A DNA stretch of 64,000 nt from Caenorhabditis remanei. Taxonomy: Eukaryota > Nematoda > Chromadorea > Rhabditida > Rhabditidae. Positions 53,112-63,783 of the stretch are shown here, piece after piece; positions within the stretch are counted from its first letter, which is position 1; each line of letters starts with the position of its first letter. Position numbers and translations under genes: made by a program. The stretch covers positions 18,600,001-18,664,000 of the forward strand of contig NC_071332.1 of the NCBI RefSeq assembly GCF_010183535.1, written 5' to 3'. The notes under the pieces were generated by a model. It searched no databases. It worked only from the letters and a program-made list of their open reading frames with translations, and was not told the DNA's origin.

Positions 53112-54164
53112 CACAGGTTGTTCGCGAGTAGACGCGTTACGGATGCGAATCTTGTGCGGAGTCTTTACGGATCCGTAACGACGCTTTTCGCGATAGGTCG
53201 TTCGCGCACGACGCGTATTTCTCATTCGCACACGGTCCGTTTATGGATGTCCAACTTTGCTATCGACTGTGCGCGCACTGCTCGGATACGAGATCGCGTG
53301 AGGATGGTTTACGACGTCCTGCTCAGGTACTCTGATTGCTTTCGCAAACGGATCGTATATGGATGATTGGACTAACTTTTACTCTCGCGGCCAGCTCAAT
53401 TTTTATTTTTATTTCGAATATTTTTTTTCCTATTTTTTCTCAAATTTCTTTGATTTATTTACTTTTTCATGGTTTTTCAGGCCGATAAAATTTTTGGAGA
53501 CTAATTCGAACAAAATGGACAACAATTTTGTTGAGGTTTGTCTATCGGCGACCTATAAATACAGTATAGGACTTCTATTTTTCAGAATCTGTCGGATATA
53601 CAAATCAAGGAATAAGGAGCCGCAAATTCAATATTTCTTGATAAATGATGCAGAAACAATCTACTTTCAAGCAGTTTTTCGGTGAGTGAGCGATTTATTT
53701 CCAAATAAAAATGAGAAAAACAAATTTTCAGAGCATCAAGTGTTGGCTTGGCGGAAACGGAAGGAGGCAACTACAACAGGATTTTGGCTTCCAAAAATAG
53801 ACAGAATTATGGATATTGACACAAAATCGACACAAATCGACAAAAAATTAGGAATGTTTCAATAAATTTTATATTAGTTTTTTTGTTGATTTTTCTATCT
53901 TTCTTGAACTTTTAATTGTTTAAATGATTTTTTTCTAAAATAAATAAGTCATTATAAAAAGCTTTTTTGCTTTGAAAACCAAGAAAAATGGGAAGGGGAG
54001 GGCAGGGAAAGCAACTAGAAATGAACGGATCGCGCACGGACCATATACGGATGTTCGCAAACGGGTCGGTTATGGATCCATAACGAGCCTCGTTTTCGGT
54101 ACCGATATGGACCGTGCGCGATCGTCCGAAGCATCCGTAACGGATCGTTTGCGAACGACCTGTG
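53112..54164. mobile_element. TA-flanked element with terminal inverted repeats, 1053 bp
   Basis: Ends CACAGGTTGTTCGCG and CGAACGACCTGTG are inverted copies, and similarity continues through the CGTTACGGATGC words for about 40 bp. Both ends are flanked by TA, as for Tc1/mariner-type insertions. Subterminal ACGGATCCGTAACGA-type repeats recur. It encodes no transposase, only a small spliced open frame. Confidence 0.78.
53515..53819 (+). CDS. Small open frame inside the TA-flanked element, 84 aa
   Basis: Exons 53515-53681 and 53732-53819 join in phase with a GTGAGT...TTTTCAG intron. The product (MDNNFVEVCLSATYKYS..., ending NRQNYGY) matches nothing I recognise. A splice inside the first exon is also possible and would give a much shorter product. 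It may be a captured host exon pair or chance. Confidence 0.3.
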
Positions 54165-54211
54165 TACTGTGCCTGATTCCTCCTCATTTGTACTCCCACT
54201 CTTTCTACCGA

Positions 54212-54540
54212 GATGACGACTGCATTTCCTCTTCTCCGCCTTCCGTACCTCGTGCTTATGCCTATATTGGAACAAATGGAATTTATGGATAGGTTAGTAA
54301 ATATCAGTCTTCATTCATGCGTAAAATTTCTCGTCTTGCTTCTTTTTACAATTCATTTATTGAACGTTTCAAAAAACTGTTTTTATGTACTCTTTTTTCT
54401 TTTGAATCTTTTTTCGATTTCATTTTTGGCTGTCTTTCCTAACTTCCTTTTCCTTCGTTTGATTTGTTACCTACTGTATCTGCTTTTTGTCAATTTGTTG
54501 GAATGTGGTTTTATTTCTAAAATGAAGATGTTCTGATTTC
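54212..54540 (+). pseudogene. F-box/FBA_2 pseudogene with internal deletion
   Basis: The first exon is intact (MTTAFPLLRLPYLVLMPILE at 54,212) up to a GTTAGT donor. The sequence then jumps within a few bases to the C-terminal tail region (QSSFMRK-like, then SFIERFK in the paralogs), deleting nearly all of exon 2. Its upstream element is displaced by the 1053-bp transposon. Confidence 0.8.
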
Positions 54541-54973
54541 CGAGTCCATTAAACACAAACCGCCCATTGCTCAATCGATGAGTCTCGAGGCGTCAGCAGT
54601 GAGAGAGCGCAGTAAACCGAGAGGCCGCAGACAGTATCATTTCGGTTAGCTGGGGAAGCGATTTCGTCTGCATTTATAGAGCAAAACAAGATGATTGTAA
54701 AACGAAAATGACACAAATTTTGAATACATCGGCGTTGGAAATCATTAGCAGCGTCGCAGTTGAGCTTTTACCCTCCCGACACCAACCGGCATCTACTCCT
54801 CAGTCATTTATACCCTATCTCGCAACCCTGCCTTGTTTTCCTAATGACGGTTGTCGTTGTGGTCTATCCTCCTATAGTGCCCCCTATTGATTCCTCATCC
54901 ACTTGTCACCATCATTCATTTGTTTTCACTCTTTTTGGAGACGCAAATACTAGAGATGCCTTTTCAGAGTGCT
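54541..54973. repeat. Duplicated F-box 3' block
   Basis: Contains AGTAAACCGAGAGGCCGCAG, also found at 58,290-58,312, and upstream-region fragments; part of the unit that was copied with each gene in the right array. Confidence 0.55.
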
Positions 54974-54997
54974 GCGTCGCGGTCGTGCGTCGCGGTC
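54974..54997 (+). promoter_or_regulatory. F-box upstream element
   Basis: Two perfect GCGTCGCGGTC sites separated by GT, 53 bp before the ATG at 55,051. This is the consensus form. Confidence 0.75.
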
Positions 54998-55050
54998 TCA
55001 CCCCCATTCATTGATTCCTCCTCATTCGTACTTCCACTCCTTCTACCGAA

Positions 55051-56211
55051 ATGACGACTGCATTTCCTCTTCTCCGTCTTCCGTACCTCGTACTTATGCC
55101 TGTCTTGGAACAAATGGAATTTATGGAAAGGTGAGTGTATGATTTGTCTTTTCATTACGTATTCTTTTTCAGAATCTCGTTGTCGATTATCTCCAAACGA
55201 GCCAGAATGTTCGTGAAACTACTCAAAATGAAGTGTAAGCATATCAATTTAACTCTGACGGGTAACAAAATCGAGATGAGAGTGTTTTTTGATAATAGTA
55301 AAGAACTGACATTGGATATGTATGTCAATGGACATACACGAATAAGTCTGAATTATTACTATTACATCGCTTGGTGGCCTGGTCCCCTATCTCCAATGGA
55401 CTACGTCTTTCCGATCATGGAAGTCACTCACTGCAAGTCGATTAAACAATTGACACTCGCAAGAGTATCTGGATACGGTACTACTATCCCACTCCTCGCA
55501 AAGCTTTTGAAAATTGATGAAGTCATTGTCGAGGACACCACTTCGTACAGTTTTTCTCCGGAATCACCGCTTCAAAACGTTTTGAAAATCGTTTTGCCCG
55601 TATCTTCTGCAGTTACTATTTCCGCTTATGCTGATAGAACATACCTCCGAGAAATTTTCAAAGGGAATTTTGAGTCTGTGACTTTGAAAAACTATTGGGG
55701 TGAAATCATGCCAAATTTCGACATGAAGTTGTCTCTGAACGATTTGAGAATGACAAACGTTAAGTCACTCGAGCTTCCCTGCACTGTCTTCAAAGTAAAA
55801 AAACTCAACCGCTATTTCAAGTTGTGGATGAAGAAGAAATGTAATGATCGACTGGAATACTTGAGAGTGACGACAGGGAGATGGGTCAATATAAAAATAA
55901 AGCCACTTCTGAAAGGACTCAACGCTGTTCAAATTCCCATTAGAACAGATAAAACATTCCGGAGTTTGGGGAATATAAAACAGTTCAACTCGGAGGACTC
56001 AAATGAGGAGATTACTAAAGAATTTGATATAACAAGAGCCGACGGGAGACAAGCAACAATCAGAATTTCTGATTACGGAACAATTAGTTTCTACGTTTGG
56101 CCAAAATCTACTAATAAAACAACGAATCTTGAGCTAAATCAGTCTTCATTCACGCGTAAATTTTCTCGAATTTCTAATTTTTACAATTCATGTATTGAAC
56201 GTTTCAAATAA
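55051..56211 (+). CDS. F-box/FBA_2 protein, 372 aa
   Basis: Exons 55051-55130 and 55173-56211. F-box MTTAFPLLRLPYLVLMPVLE, continuing LSIISKRARMFVKLLKMK. FBA_2 core: LSLNDLRMTNVKSLELP and NRYFKLWMKKKCNDRLEYL; then ITRADGRQATIRI and the FYVWP motif, followed by a 35-residue tail (ending SCIERFK) shared by the right-hand array. It is the intact sister of the pseudogene at 56,876. An AATAAA lies at about 56,383. Confidence 0.9.
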
Positions 56212-56666
56212 TTGTTTTTATCTCTTGTAAATTTTGCGTTTGTTTTCATTTTTGGCTGTCTGTTCAGCTTTCCCGACTTTTTTGTCCTTCATTTGATTTG
56301 TTCGCTACTGTATCTGTTTTTTAATTGCTGAGTAATTTGCACCTTGTTTTTGTCGATTCGTTGGATTGTGTTTTTATTTTTTTAATAAAGACTTATGAGT
56401 GTGTATCAAAAATATTCTCTTATTTCGACACCAAAAAACATGGCGATACCGCTTTATTTTAGCGTTAAAGACAACATTTGAAAACAGTTTTCTCGCACTT
56501 GCCAACCATATAGGCCATCACCCGGAACTTCCTCTTGGCTCGGAATTCTTCCCTAGTAAACACGGAACCTATAGAAAACTTCACCTTCTGAGTTCCTAGG
56601 TACGTTTAAATTAGTGGTGGTTGAACCTTGACGCATCTAGGCTAACCTTCTTGAGAGACAGTTATC

Positions 56667-56802
56667 GCCGTGGTCGCGCGTCGCGGTCTGTCCTCCTACG
56701 TATACGGAGACTTTAGTATGTACGCATCCTTGAATTGTCTCTCTGAAGGTGTTTGTCTTCCTGGAGCCTTGATTCGCAGCGTCACGGTTGTGCGTCGCGG
56801 TC
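56667..56802 (+). promoter_or_regulatory. Two F-box upstream elements in tandem
   Basis: A partial copy at 56,667-56,688 and a fuller one at 56,779-56,802 (GCGTCACGGTT, GCGTCGCGGTC), 74 bp before the pseudogene ATG. Confidence 0.6.
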
Positions 56803-56875
56803 TCCCCCCGACACCACCAGACATTGATTTCTCATTCATTTGTACCCTATGTGCCCTACCACTCCTTCTACCGAG

Positions 56876-58024
56876 ATGACGACTGCATTTCCTCTTCTCC
56901 GTCTTCCATACCTTGTGCTTATGCCTATATTGGAACAAATGGAATTTATGGATAGGTTAGTCGATGCTTATATGACTCCTGTTTCCAATACTCGTTTTTC
57001 AGAATTACACTTTCGGTTCTCTCCAAACGAGCCAGAATGTTCGTGAAACTTCTCAAAATGAAGTGTAATCATATAAATTTAACACTCAAGCTTGGCACTA
57101 TCAAGATGCAAGTGTGTTTTGATAACAGAGAAGAATTGAAAGTGAATATGTACATCCATAAATATAAAGTTGATTTGAGATATGGAAATGATCACATCTC
57201 TTGGTGGCCCGGACTACCTCCAATGCACTACGTCCTTCCGATTATGGACGTTACTCACTGCAACTCGATTAAGCAGTTCATAGTCGGTAGAGTATGTGAA
57301 TACGACACTCTCCCAATCCTCGCGAAACTTCAAAAAATTAATGAAGTCATTGTTGAGGACTCCATTTCGTACAGCTTTTCTCCGGAATCTCCGCTTGAAA
57401 ACGTTTTGAAAAACGTTTTGCCAGTGTCTTCTGCAGTGACTATTTCCGCTGATGCCGATAAAGCCAAATACCTCCGAGAAATTTTCAAAGGGAATTTTGT
57501 CGCAGTGACAGTAAGAGGTTTGATCCAAGTCGCGCCATGAAGTTATCTCTCAACGATTTGAGGATGACAAACGCTAAAACGCTCTCACTTCCTTGCACTG
57601 TCTTCCAAATAAAAGAACTAAACAGTTATTTCAAGTTGTGGATGAAGAAAAAATGTAATGATCGACTGGAATACTTGAGAGTGACAACAGGGAGATGGGC
57701 CTATATAAAAACAAATCCACTTCTGAAAGGACTCAACGCTGTTCAAATTCCCATTAGAACAGATAGAACATTTCGGGTTTGGGGAATATAAAACAGTTCA
57801 ATTCGGAGGACTCAAATGAGGAGATTACTAATGAATTTGATATAACAACAGCCGACGGGAGACAAGCAACAATCAGAATTTCAAATTTCGAAACAATTAG
57901 TTTCTATGTTTGGCCAGAATCTACTAATGATGCAACAAATAATGAACCAAATCAGTCTTCATTCACGCGTAAACTTTCTCGTCTTTCTTCTTTTTACAAT
58001 TCGTTTATTGAACGTTTCAAATAA
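56876..58024 (+). pseudogene. F-box/FBA_2 pseudogene with two frameshifts
   Basis: Exon 1 56876-56955 and the start of exon 2 (57,003) are normal. The frame shifts near 57,510-57,540 (after the FKGNF segment) and again near 57,775 (after TFR). Between and after the lesions the protein keeps NSYFKLWMKKKCNDRLEYL, ADGRQATIRI and FYVWP. It is otherwise very close to the gene at 55,051, so loss is recent. Sequencing error cannot be excluded for either single-base change. Confidence 0.82.
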
Positions 58025-58727
58025 CTGTTTTTATACTTTCACTTCTCAGCTTCCCTGACTTTTTTGTCCGTCATTTGATTTGCTCGCTACTGTATCTGTT
58101 TTATAATTGCTGAGTAATTTGCACCTTGTTTTTGTCGATTCGTTGGATTGTGTTTTTATTTCAAAAATGAAGATTTATGAGTGTGTATCAAAGATGTTCT
58201 CTTATTTCGAATCCACTAAACATCGTGATACCTTTTATCACGCAATCGATGGGTCTCGACGCGACTGCGGTGATCACAGTAAAGAGAACACAGTAAACCG
58301 AGAGGCCGCAGACAGTGTCGATTTACGGTGAGAGTTATTGTGGAGTAACATCGAAGCAAGGACAGGTTGAAAGGAATAGAACTGAAACGTGATCAAGAAG
58401 TGTCGCGTCGCGGACGTGGTGTCCCCAGATTCAACCTGATTCCTCCAGCATTGTCTCCATGAAGATTTTTGTCTTCCCAGAGCGCACTTTAGCGTCCGTT
58501 GCGGTCAGTCCCCCTATAGCGCCCCCTATTGATTCCTCATCCACCTCTCACCATCATTATTTTATACCCACTCTCATTGGGGAAGCAAAAACTAAATATG
58601 CCCTTCGTGTAGATGTTTATCTTCCTAGAGTGCTGCGTCGCGGTCGTCCTCACCCCCTACAATATATATTTGCGAAAAATCGACTTCCGCACAACAAGCA
58701 CCTTTGAATCTTTATTTCAGAAGTTTG
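58025..58727. other. Duplicated 3' block and orphan upstream elements
   Basis: 58,230-58,330 repeats the AGTAAACCGAGAGGCCGCAG block. Remnants of the F-box upstream element occur at about 58,494-58,510 and 58,634-58,647 with no first exon after them, so at least one further gene copy has been lost here. An AATAAA for the minus-strand gene lies at about 58,713. Confidence 0.55.
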
Positions 58728-60076
58728 TTAAAGCAATAGATTAAAAAAACAACAGGCTCGAAAAACAGTCAGCAAAACCACATAAATGAAAAGCACATCA
58801 TAATCACGGATCCAATTGAAATTAGTGGAAAAGAAGATGAAAAGAGATGAAAGAAGATAAAAGGAGATGGAAAGAAATGAACAGATAAAGGAGATGACAA
58901 AAGACTGACAGGAAAGAAGAACGCATAAAAACAGTCGTTCGAAAGGTTCAATACACGAGTTGTAAAAAGTAGAAATGAGGGAAGACTGGATTGGCTCAAC
59001 ATGCGTTGTATCCTTGGTCGATTCTGGCCAAACGTAGAATTGAATATAGTCATATACTCTGCGTTTAAGTCTGATTGTTGCTTGTCTCCCATCGGCTCTC
59101 GTTATATCAAATTCGGAAGTAATTTCATCATACCAACGTACCTGTTTTACATTCCCCAATACCAGAAATTCTCTCTTTGTTTCAATGGGAACTGGAACAG
59201 CGTTGAGTCCTTCTAGAAGAAGATTCATATTGATATTGCCGTATATTTTCACTTTCAAGTATTCCAGTCGATCATTACATATTTTCTTCGTCCACAACTT
59301 GAAATAGCGATTCAGGTCTCTCACGTTAACCGTTTCTGTATGAAGCTTAAGTGTCTTAGCGCTTGTAATCCACAAATCATTAAGAGTAATCCGGTTGTCG
59401 GAACACTTTAAAATTACAGCGTCGAAATTCCCTTTGAGAATTTCTCGAAGGTGATTGTGGTTATGGAAGCGATAGGAGATAGTAACTGCAGAAGATGCTG
59501 GCAAAACAGTTCTCAGAATTCTGAGAAGTCTTCTTTCTTTTTGAAATAAGGTTTCATAAGAAAGATGCTTTGAGGACCAATCGTATTCAACAACGACTTC
59601 ATCAATTTTTGGAAGTTTTGCGGCGATTGGGATGCAATCGTGTTCAGAAATTTCAGAGACAACGAAATGATTGATCGACTTGCAGTGAGTGACATCCATA
59701 ATTGAAAGGACGTAGTCTACTGGAAGTAGACTACCGTCGCACCATGAAACACAGGGTTGATATCCTATGAAATTGCTTCGTTGCAATACGTCAATATACA
59801 TATCCACTCTCAATTCTTTACTAATATCAAAAAACACTATCATCTCGATTTTGTTATCCTTCAGTATTAAATTGATAGACTTACTCTTCATTTTGAGTAG
59901 TTTCACGTACATTCTGGCTCGTTTGGAAAGAATAGAGAGTGCAATTCTGAAAAAGAAAGCGTACTGAAACCAGAAGTCATTAAAATTTTCACTCACCTGT
60001 CCATAAATTCCATGTGTTCCAAAACAGGCATAAGCACGAGATATGGCAGACGGAGAAGAGGAAATGTAGTCGTCAT
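58728..60076 (-). CDS. F-box/FBA_2 protein with hydrophobic C-terminal extension, 432 aa
   Basis: Exons 59997-60076 and 58728-59946. F-box and FBA_2 regions are standard (ITLNDLWITSAKTLKLH, NRYFKLWTKKICNDRLEYL, FYVWPEST). Where paralogs end ERFK-stop, this gene reads PFERLFLCV: the TAA has become CGA. Translation continues for about 70 residues of mostly hydrophobic sequence (ISFICSFLSISFYLLSSLFI) before a new stop. The extension corresponds to the former 3' UTR and could form transmembrane helices. The same change is seen at 62,150. Confidence 0.82.
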
Positions 60077-60152
60077 TTCGGTAAATGGAGTGGAAATAAA
60101 AATGAGGAGGAATCAATGAATGAGGAATCTGTGTGCGGTGCTGTAGGGGTGA

Positions 60153-60176
60153 GACCGCGACACACGACCGCGACGC
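60153..60176 (-). promoter_or_regulatory. F-box upstream element (minus gene)
   Basis: Minus-strand double site, 76 bp upstream of the ATG at 60,076. A second decayed minus-strand copy lies at 60,304-60,327. Confidence 0.6.
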
Positions 60177-60303
60177 GGCACTCTGGGAAGGTTAACATTT
60201 ACACGGAGGGCATCTCTAGAGTTTGCTTCCCCAATGAGAGTGGGTACAAATGAATGATGGTGAGAGGTGGATGAGGAATCAATAGGGGTACTATAGGAAA
60301 CTA

Positions 60304-60327
60304 GACCGCACCGCACGACGGATACGC
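60304..60327 (-). promoter_or_regulatory. Decayed F-box upstream element
   Basis: Minus-strand relic with the CCGCACGACGGATACGC variant; the shared CCCTGGGAAGACAAAC sequence adjoins it. Confidence 0.45.
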
Positions 60328-60451
60328 GGCTAAAGTAAGCCCTGGGAAGACAAACATCTCCATGGAGATTAGTGAAGACACTTGTTGCGAAGGGAGTTAG
60401 ATGTGCGAGGTCTCTAGGCATGTGTGTCTTCTCAGAGGGGGCACTTCAGCA

Positions 60452-60475
60452 GCGTCGCGGTCGTGCGGTGCGGTC
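60452..60475 (+). promoter_or_regulatory. F-box upstream element
   Basis: GCGTCGCGGTC and GCGGTGCGGTC, 76 bp before the ATG at 60,552. Confidence 0.65.
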
Positions 60476-60551
60476 TCACCTCTACTGTACCAGACATACA
60501 TTCCTCATTCATTGATTCCTCCTCATTTGTATTTCCTTTCCTTCTATAGAA

Positions 60552-61699
60552 ATGACGACTCCGTTTCCTGTTCTCCGTCTTCCGTACCTCGTGCTTATGC
60601 CTATCTTGGAACAGATGGAATTTATGGAAAGGTGAGTAGAAACTTATATGACTTCTGGTTCCATTACGCATCCATATTCAGAATCGCACTCTCGGTTCTC
60701 TCCAAACGAGCCAGAATGTTCGTGCAACTTCTTAAAATGAAGTGTAAGCATATCAATTTGAGGTTGGAGTATAATACAGTCAAGATGAACGTTTGTTTTG
60801 ATAATGATGAAGAATTGAATGTGGATATGTATACCGATAGATATAAAGTTGATTTGAGATATGAAAAGGATCACATCTCTTGGTGGCCCGGTAGTCTACC
60901 TCCAATGGACTACGTTCTCCCGATCATGGACGTCACTCACTGCAAGTCGATTAAGAAATTAATATTCCCAAAAGTTTATGAATACGATCCTGCATATGAA
61001 ACTACTATCCCACTCCTCAAGAAGCTTCCAAAAGTAGATGAAGTCATTGTTGAGGACTTCACGTCGTACATCTTTTCTCCGGAATCACCGCTTCGAAACG
61101 TTTTGAAAATCGTTTTACCAGTATCTTCTGCAGTTACCATTTCCGATCACGTCCGAAAACCCAAATACATCCGAGAAATTCTCACAGGGAAATTCGACGC
61201 CGTTAGTGTGCAACTCCTAGGGGACTGGAGGTTTCCTCTCAATGATTTGAGAATTACAAATGCTAAAACACTCAAGCTTGATAGAGTAGCCTTCAAAGTA
61301 GAAGACCTAAACCTCTATTTCAAGTTGTGGATGAAGAAGAAATGTAATCCTCGACTGGAATACTTGAGCGTGAGGCAAGAGGGCAATGTCAATAAAAATC
61401 TACTACTGGAAGGACTCAACGCTGTTCCATTTCCCATTAAAACAAAAAGAACATTCCGAGTCTCGGGAAACGTACAACAGCTGAGTTGGGGTGAGATTAT
61501 TGTTTTTGAATTTGATATAACAAGAGCCGACAAGAGACAAGCAACAATCAGAATTGGAACTCATGGAACCGTTTGTTTTTACGTTTGGCCAGAATCTACT
61601 ACTGATACAACGAATCTTGTGCCAAATCAGTCTTCATTCATGCGTAGATTTTCGTGGATTTCTAATTTTTACAATTCATTTATTGAACGTTTCAAATAG
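60552..61699 (+). CDS. F-box/FBA_2 protein, 365 aa
   Basis: Exons 60552-60631 and 60682-61699. F-box MTTPFPVLRLPYLVLMPILE, continuing LSVLSKRARMFVQLL. FBA_2 core: FPLNDLRITNAKTLKLD and NLYFKLWMKKKCNPRLEYL; FYVWPEST and the standard tail ending SFIERFK at a normal TAG. It is divergent from the minus-strand gene at 60,076 with 475 bp between ATGs, which contains three upstream elements. Confidence 0.9.
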
Positions 61700-62149
61700 T
61701 TTATTTTACGCTTCTCTTTGCCTGTCAATGTTTTTTTTCGATTTCATTTTCGACTGTCTATTCAAATTTGCTAAATTATTTGTTCGTCATTTGATTTGCT
61801 ATCTATTGCATCTTTTTTATGTTTTCTGAGTGATTTGCACCTTGTTTTTTGTCGATTCGTTGGATTTTTTTTTAATTTCAAAAATGAAGCTTTATGGATG
61901 TATGTCTGATATCTTGTCTCAAAGCGTGTGCCTCAAAGGGAATTAAATATTGAATTCAGAAATTCGGAAAAGTGATATTAATTGAGAAACGTTTGGGGAT
62001 AAGATTCAAACCAGTGTTACTCGAACTGTACGACTTCGTGATCATGTTTTGTTTTTTGATTAAAAGTTTCGAATGTTCCACTGCTGATATCTGTACAATG
62101 AAGATGACACTTCTCGCAAGCACACTGGAAACTTTATTTCAGAAATTTG
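61700..62149. other. Convergent 3' intergenic region
   Basis: Between two convergent F-box genes. The T-rich UTR of the plus gene would translate to a hydrophobic stretch, as in the extended paralogs. A minus-strand AATAAA lies near 62,134. Confidence 0.5.
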
Positions 62150-63446
62150 TTAAAGCAATAAATTAATAAAACAATAGGGTAACAAAACAATCAGAAAAGA
62201 CAAACAAATGAAAAATACATCATAATCAAGGTTCCAATTGAAACTAGTCGAAAAGAAAATGAAAAAAGATTCACAGAAAAGAACAAAGCATAAAAACAGT
62301 CTTTCGAAAAGTTCAACACATGAATTGTAAATTGTAGAAATGATTGAAAACTGATTTGGCTCAATATTTCTTGTATTATTAGTAGATTCCGGCCAAACGT
62401 AGAAACAAACTGTTTTATAATTTGAAATTCGGATTGTTGCTTGTCTGCCGTCGACTCTTGTTATATCAAATTCAGAAGTAATCCTTTCAAACAAATCCTC
62501 CGGAACAAACCGTTTTACATTCCCCAAAACCCGGAATTCTCTCTTTGTTTCAATGGGAACTGAAACAGCGTCGAGTCCATTCAGAAGGAGATCCACACTG
62601 GGATAACCGTATATTCTCACTTCCAAGTATTCCAGTCGATCATTACATATTTTCTTTGTCCACAACTTGAAATAGCGGTTCAGGTCTCTCACGTTAAGCG
62701 TTACTTTATGAAGCTCAAGTACCTTAGTGTTCGTAATCCACAGATCATTAAGAGTAATCAACTTGTTAAAATATTTTAAAATCACGGTGTCGAAATTCCC
62801 TCTGAGAATTTCTCGAAGGTGATTGCGGTTTTGGAAGCGACAGAAGATAGTAACTGCAGAAGATACTGGCAAAACAGTTCTCAAAACTTTGAGAAGTTGT
62901 CTTTCTTTTTGAAATAATGTTTTATCAAAAAGAACGTTAGAGGACCAACGGTTTTCAACAACAACTTCATCAATTTTCGGAAGTTTTGCGATGATTGGGA
63001 TGCTATCGTGTTCAGAATGTTCAGCGACTATGAACTGATTGATCGACTTGCAATGCATGACGTCCATAATTGAAAGGACATAGTCCACTGGGAATGGACT
63101 ACCGGTGCACCCAGTGAAGTACCCTTGATATCGATAAAATAAATAGTTAAATTGATCGTTAAATATATGCTTTACAATGGCAAATTCTTCACTATTTTCA
63201 GAAAAGACTTTCATCTCGATTCTATTATCATCCAACCTCAAATTGACATACTTCCACTTCATTTTGAGAAGTTTCACAAACTTTCTGACACGTTTGGAGA
63301 GAATCGACAACAAGATTCTAAAAAAAAGAAGTACTGAAAACAGAGATCATATAAGTTTCTACTCACCTTTCCATTAATTCCATTTGTTCCAAGACAGGCA
63401 TAAGTACAAGGTACGGAAGACGGAGAAGAGGAAATGCTGTCGTCAT
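62150..63446 (-). CDS. F-box/FBA_2 protein with hydrophobic C-terminal extension, 415 aa
   Basis: Exons 63367-63446 and 62150-63317, the latter entered through a TAG acceptor. FBA_2 core: ITLNDLWITNTKVLELH and NRYFKLWTKKICNDRLEYL; then FYVWPEST. As in the gene at 58,728, the ancestral stop after the tail is lost (ELFERLFLCF) and about 55 hydrophobic residues follow (VLFCESFFIFFSTSF..., ending CFINLLL). The two genes are close paralogs, so the stop loss probably predates their separation. Confidence 0.83.
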
Positions 63447-63783
63447 CTCGGTAGAAGAAGAGGGAATACAAATGAGAAGGAATCAATGAATATGTCTGGT
63501 TCAGTAGTGGTGAGACCGCGACGCACGACCGCGACGCGGTACTCTGGGAAGATCAACACGACTCTGTCTATTCTCCATTGTTCTCCTCCCCGACCTTCCC
63601 AGAGTACCGCGTCGCGGTCGTGCGTCGCGGTCTCACCACTACTGAACCAGACATATTCATTGATTCCTTCTCATTTGTATTTCCACTCCTTCTATCGAGA
63701 TGACGACTGCATTTCCTCTTCTCCGTCTTCCGTACCTTGTACTTATGCCTGTTTTGGAACAAATGGAATTAATGGAAAGGTGA
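63361..63783. repeat. Inverted repeat forming a divergent F-box promoter
   Basis: 63,361-63,540 and 63,605-63,783 are near-complementary arms that include the first exon, 5' region and upstream element of two divergent genes; the spacer is about 60 bp. Confidence 0.85.
63513..63632. promoter_or_regulatory. Paired divergent F-box upstream elements
   Basis: A consensus double site on the minus strand (63,513-63,536) and one on the plus strand (63,609-63,632) lie 72 bp apart. Each is about 66 bp from its own ATG (63,446 and 63,700). Confidence 0.72.

Noticed and set aside
60401..60551. In-frame upstream extension of the F-box gene at 60,552
   Set aside because: The frame runs through the upstream element and does not match the exon-1 reading frame; the conserved MTT start and 80-bp first exon define the gene.
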